DNA of 64,000 nt, from NCBI RefSeq assembly GCF_900157305.1, contig NZ_LS974202.1:434001-498000 (forward strand). Reading direction: 5' to 3'. Position numbers and translations under genes: made by a program. The notes beneath the pieces are model-generated. The model worked only from the letters and a program-made list of their open reading frames with translations. It did not search any database and was not told where the DNA came from. This stretch comes from Mesotoga infera. Its GTDB lineage: Bacteria; Thermotogota; Thermotogae; Petrotogales; Kosmotogaceae. Positions within the stretch are counted from its first letter, which is position 1; every line of letters begins with the position of its first letter. Positions 62,107 through 64,000 of this stretch are shown here, in pieces.

Positions 62107-62112
62107 ATATGT

Positions 62113-62130
62113 ACTTAAATATATTTAAGT
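62113..62130. promoter_or_regulatory. 18-bp perfect palindrome upstream of the DUF2089 promoter
   Basis: ACTTAAATATATTTAAGT, six bases upstream of the -35. Likely binding site of a dimeric regulator; the DUF2089 protein or a heat/envelope-stress regulator are candidates. Confidence 0.6.
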
Positions 62131-62206
62131 CCACTTCAATTTATTCGAAGCATCGTTGAGTAATTTACATAGGTGCATTGAAATCCCCGTCTGTGAGTTT
62201 CGAGCC

Positions 62207-64000
62207 TCAATACTGAAGAGTTTCGAGTTGCCTGAGAAGCAGATTTCCCTGCGGAGTGGAGGGATCTATATTCATGGTCGTGATGAACCTATGACCCTCC
62301 AGCATATCTAGATAACCGTAAAATCCGGCCAGCCAGCCGTATGTAATTCCTATCAGTCTCCTCGAAAAGCCTTCGCTCTCGATCATTGGCCGACCGGCTA
62401 TCAGCCCCGCGTGACACTTTCTGAAGTGACCACCCGGAGCAAAGGCGGAAAGATCTTTTGCGTTCCAGAATATCCCACTTATCCAGTCTCCCGAAAGGAG
62501 ACCCTCTTTCTCCACGGTTCTGGCCGAATAAGGATTGATACCAATGTTCATTCCGGGTCTCTCTAGTACTAGGACGGTGTTGTCTTCCAATTCTAAAGGA
62601 CCGATTTCCGAGGTCTTAATCAGTTTAAGCTTTGCTTCCCCCCGTTTGCAAAGCAGGAGCGGAACGATGGAGACGGCCCTCCCGACGCGAACGGTCAACG
62701 CTCTCACACCCTCGTTCATGGAAGACGTATCTAGCGACAGGGTAACCGTCTCTCCCTCCAAACCGTCTATCCTGCGCTCGATAAAAAGGCCGTCGGACTC
62801 CACGGATATCGTTTCGCCATAAAGTCTTTTCAAAAGCCTTACCAGAAGCCTGGCCTCCTGGCCCAGCCAGAGCGTGTCGTTCTCAAGATACGCCACGAAG
62901 AAGTCGTTTTCGAGTAGCGCACCGAGCCTTTCTGGGGGAAATTTGAAGTCTCTATCGAAAGTTAAAAGTCCGTTGCACTCCCAGAAAATATCGCTCGACT
63001 CCGTTATCACGAATCCGCGTATCCTATCGTGAAGCCTTATTTTATCGATCTCCATCCTCAAGTTTTCTAGCTGATTCTCAACCGATATTTCGAAGAGCTC
63101 GTCGTACGAATACTCCCGAGCAATTTCACTGGCCAGAAATCTTTCGCCCGCCCCCCCGGGATGGGTCATGGCTACATTTTTAAAGATGTGGGAAAACCAG
63201 TGAGGCCAGTCTCCCTTCTCGAGCCATTTCTTCGGAGGCAGCGACCAGTTTCCGAACTCCGAAACCAAGAGCGGTTCTTCCACGAAGTTGTCTCTGTACT
63301 CTCGCAGATAGAAGGATGCCGGGTCGTTAGAGTAAGACTCTATCAGAAAATTCCAAAGCGTTCCACGGTCTATCGAACTCGCATAGAAGTGGTAGTCGTT
63401 CAGATCGCTCTTCAGGTGGTAGTTGCCCATGCAGGCCGAGTTGTCGGTGAAGACAATAGAAGGGTAATCGCGCTTCAATTCGTCGAAGCTTCTCGCAAGC
63501 CAGCCTGCCTGTTCCCGATCGGTTAGATCTATCCCCCACGACTCGTTCATAATCGAATAGACGCACAGAGAAGGATGGTGGAGGTCGCGCTCGAGCGCTC
63601 CCCGTATAGTTTCGAGGAGTTCCAACGAGCCGGCGGGAGAAAAATCGTCGAAATAGGGCGAATCCTGCCAGACTAGGAGCCCGATTTCGTCGGCGAGATC
63701 CATATAAAGCGGATCCGGTACTTTTACGTGATGTCTCAAAGTGTTAATGCCCATTTTCTTCAATTTACGGAAGCTCTCGCCCAGGTACTCCCTGGAAGGC
63801 ACTGTGTAAAGAGTTTCGGGATAGAAGTCCTGATCCAGTACACCCTTGATATAGAAATCCCTCCCGTTGAGAAGGAGACGGCCTGAAGCTGTTTGGAAGT
63901 CCTTGAACCCGGTTCTGACACTCAACCAATCGTGGATGCCCCTCGAGCTGATCTCCAGAACGAGATCGTAGAGGTTCGGCTCTCCGGGTGACCACGGAAG
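62207..64000 (-). CDS. Glycoside hydrolase family 2 protein (5' end beyond the window)
   Basis: 597 codons visible, open to the right edge. The frame continues past the internal TTG at 63925 into WSPGEPNLYDLVLEIS, the classic end of the GH2 jelly-roll/Ig region, so that TTG is not the start. TIM-barrel marks: FYIKGVLDQDFYPETLYTVP, KMGINTLRHHVKVPDPLYMD, acid/base Glu in YSIMNESWGID, nucleophile Glu in VITESSDIFW or LLVSEFGNWS. The C-terminal part holds further beta domains. Sugar specificity unknown (galactosidase, glucuronidase or mannosidase types all possible). Confidence 0.9.
   Translation of the reverse strand, partial: LPWSPGEPNLYDLVLEISSRGIHDWLSVRTGFKDFQTASGRLLLNGRDFYIKGVLDQDFYPETLYTVPSREYLGESFRKLKKMGINTLRHHVKVPDPLYMDLADEIGLLVWQDSPYFDDFSPAGSLELLETIRGALERDLHHPSLCVYSIMNESWGIDLTDREQAGWLARSFDELKRDYPSIVFTDNSACMGNYHLKSDLNDYHFYASSIDRGTLWNFLIESYSNDPASFYLREYRDNFVEEPLLVSEFGNWSLPPKKWLEKGDWPHWFSHIFKNVAMTHPGGAGERFLASEIAREYSYDELFEISVENQLENLRMEIDKIRLHDRIRGFVITESSDIFWECNGLLTFDRDFKFPPERLGALLENDFFVAYLENDTLWLGQEARLLVRLLKRLYGETISVESDGLFIERRIDGLEGETVTLSLDTSSMNEGVRALTVRVGRAVSIVPLLLCKRGEAKLKLIKTSEIGPLELEDNTVLVLERPGMNIGINPYSARTVEKEGLLSGDWISGIFWNAKDLSAFAPGGHFRKCHAGLIAGRPMIESEGFSRRLIGITYGWLAGFYGYLDMLEGHRFITTMNIDPSTPQGNLLLRQLETLQY

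Noticed and set aside
63925-63925. TTG as start of the GH2 gene
   Set aside because: The frame continues to the window edge with the GH2 motif WSPGEPNLY, so the gene is cut by the window, not started here.
1-64000. tRNA or rRNA genes
   Set aside because: No T-loop GGTTCGAATC-type block in a cloverleaf context and no rRNA-like conserved stretch was found by eye in the intergenic spaces.

Overview
The window looks like a chromosomal segment of a Thermotogota bacterium, most likely of the Mesotoga/Kosmotoga kind. This is inferred from moderate GC, several proteins ending in an aromatic residue as outer-membrane beta-barrels do, a Thermotoga-type DUF4438 protein, PdxS/PdxT vitamin B6 synthesis, and a large investment in envelope proteins. 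No rRNA, tRNA, CRISPR array, transposase or prophage gene was seen. The assignment is from sequence reading only.

Left part (1-11.0 kb): an orphan type IV prepilin with a lectin-like C-terminus, a diguanylate cyclase, a two-gene flavoprotein operon and a small outer-membrane-type protein. Next comes a phosphate-related block. A leftward operon encodes a VTC-type polyphosphate polymerase, a DUF4956 membrane protein and a CotH kinase. It is divergent from a PhoB/PhoR-like two-component system, and a PiT phosphate permease lies convergent beyond that. The gap between the two divergent units holds a mirror-symmetric operator resembling back-to-back Pho boxes.

Middle part (11.0-31.3 kb): a zinc-ribbon membrane protein, a possible 25-residue membrane peptide, a repeat island, a candidate structured small RNA, an ATP-grasp enzyme and a GNAT acetyltransferase. 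These precede a 15-kb rightward operon of secreted surface proteins: 1728, 169, 830 and 2198 residues, built from DUF11, SdrD-B-like, beta-helix and LamG-like modules. The last one also carries a long predicted outer-membrane barrel. This is the most distinctive system here and could be part of the outer sheath (toga) or an adhesion apparatus. A perfect 16-bp hairpin lies before the last gene.

Right part (31.3-64 kb): metabolic and housekeeping genes. These are an ABC-F ATPase, an M28-type aminopeptidase, xanthine phosphoribosyltransferase with a queuosine-precursor-type transporter, a Nudix/AAC(3)-like pair, GpmA, a HemW-like radical SAM protein and RbgA. Then come DUF4438, a GHL10 hydrolase, an aminotransferase and an RpiR regulator. 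A GntR-controlled operon pairs a nucleoside phosphorylase with a sugar-type ABC importer lacking its ATPase. A cofactor operon holds nicotinate phosphoribosyltransferase, PdxS, PdxT and a class II amidotransferase. Last are a DUF2089/SHOCT/DUF4097/LiaF-like envelope-stress operon and the C-terminal part of a GH2 glycosidase cut by the window edge. Three repeat islands (about 11.9-12.4, 31.3-31.8 and 36.3-36.9 kb) share a family of hairpin modules whose stems vary while pairing is kept.
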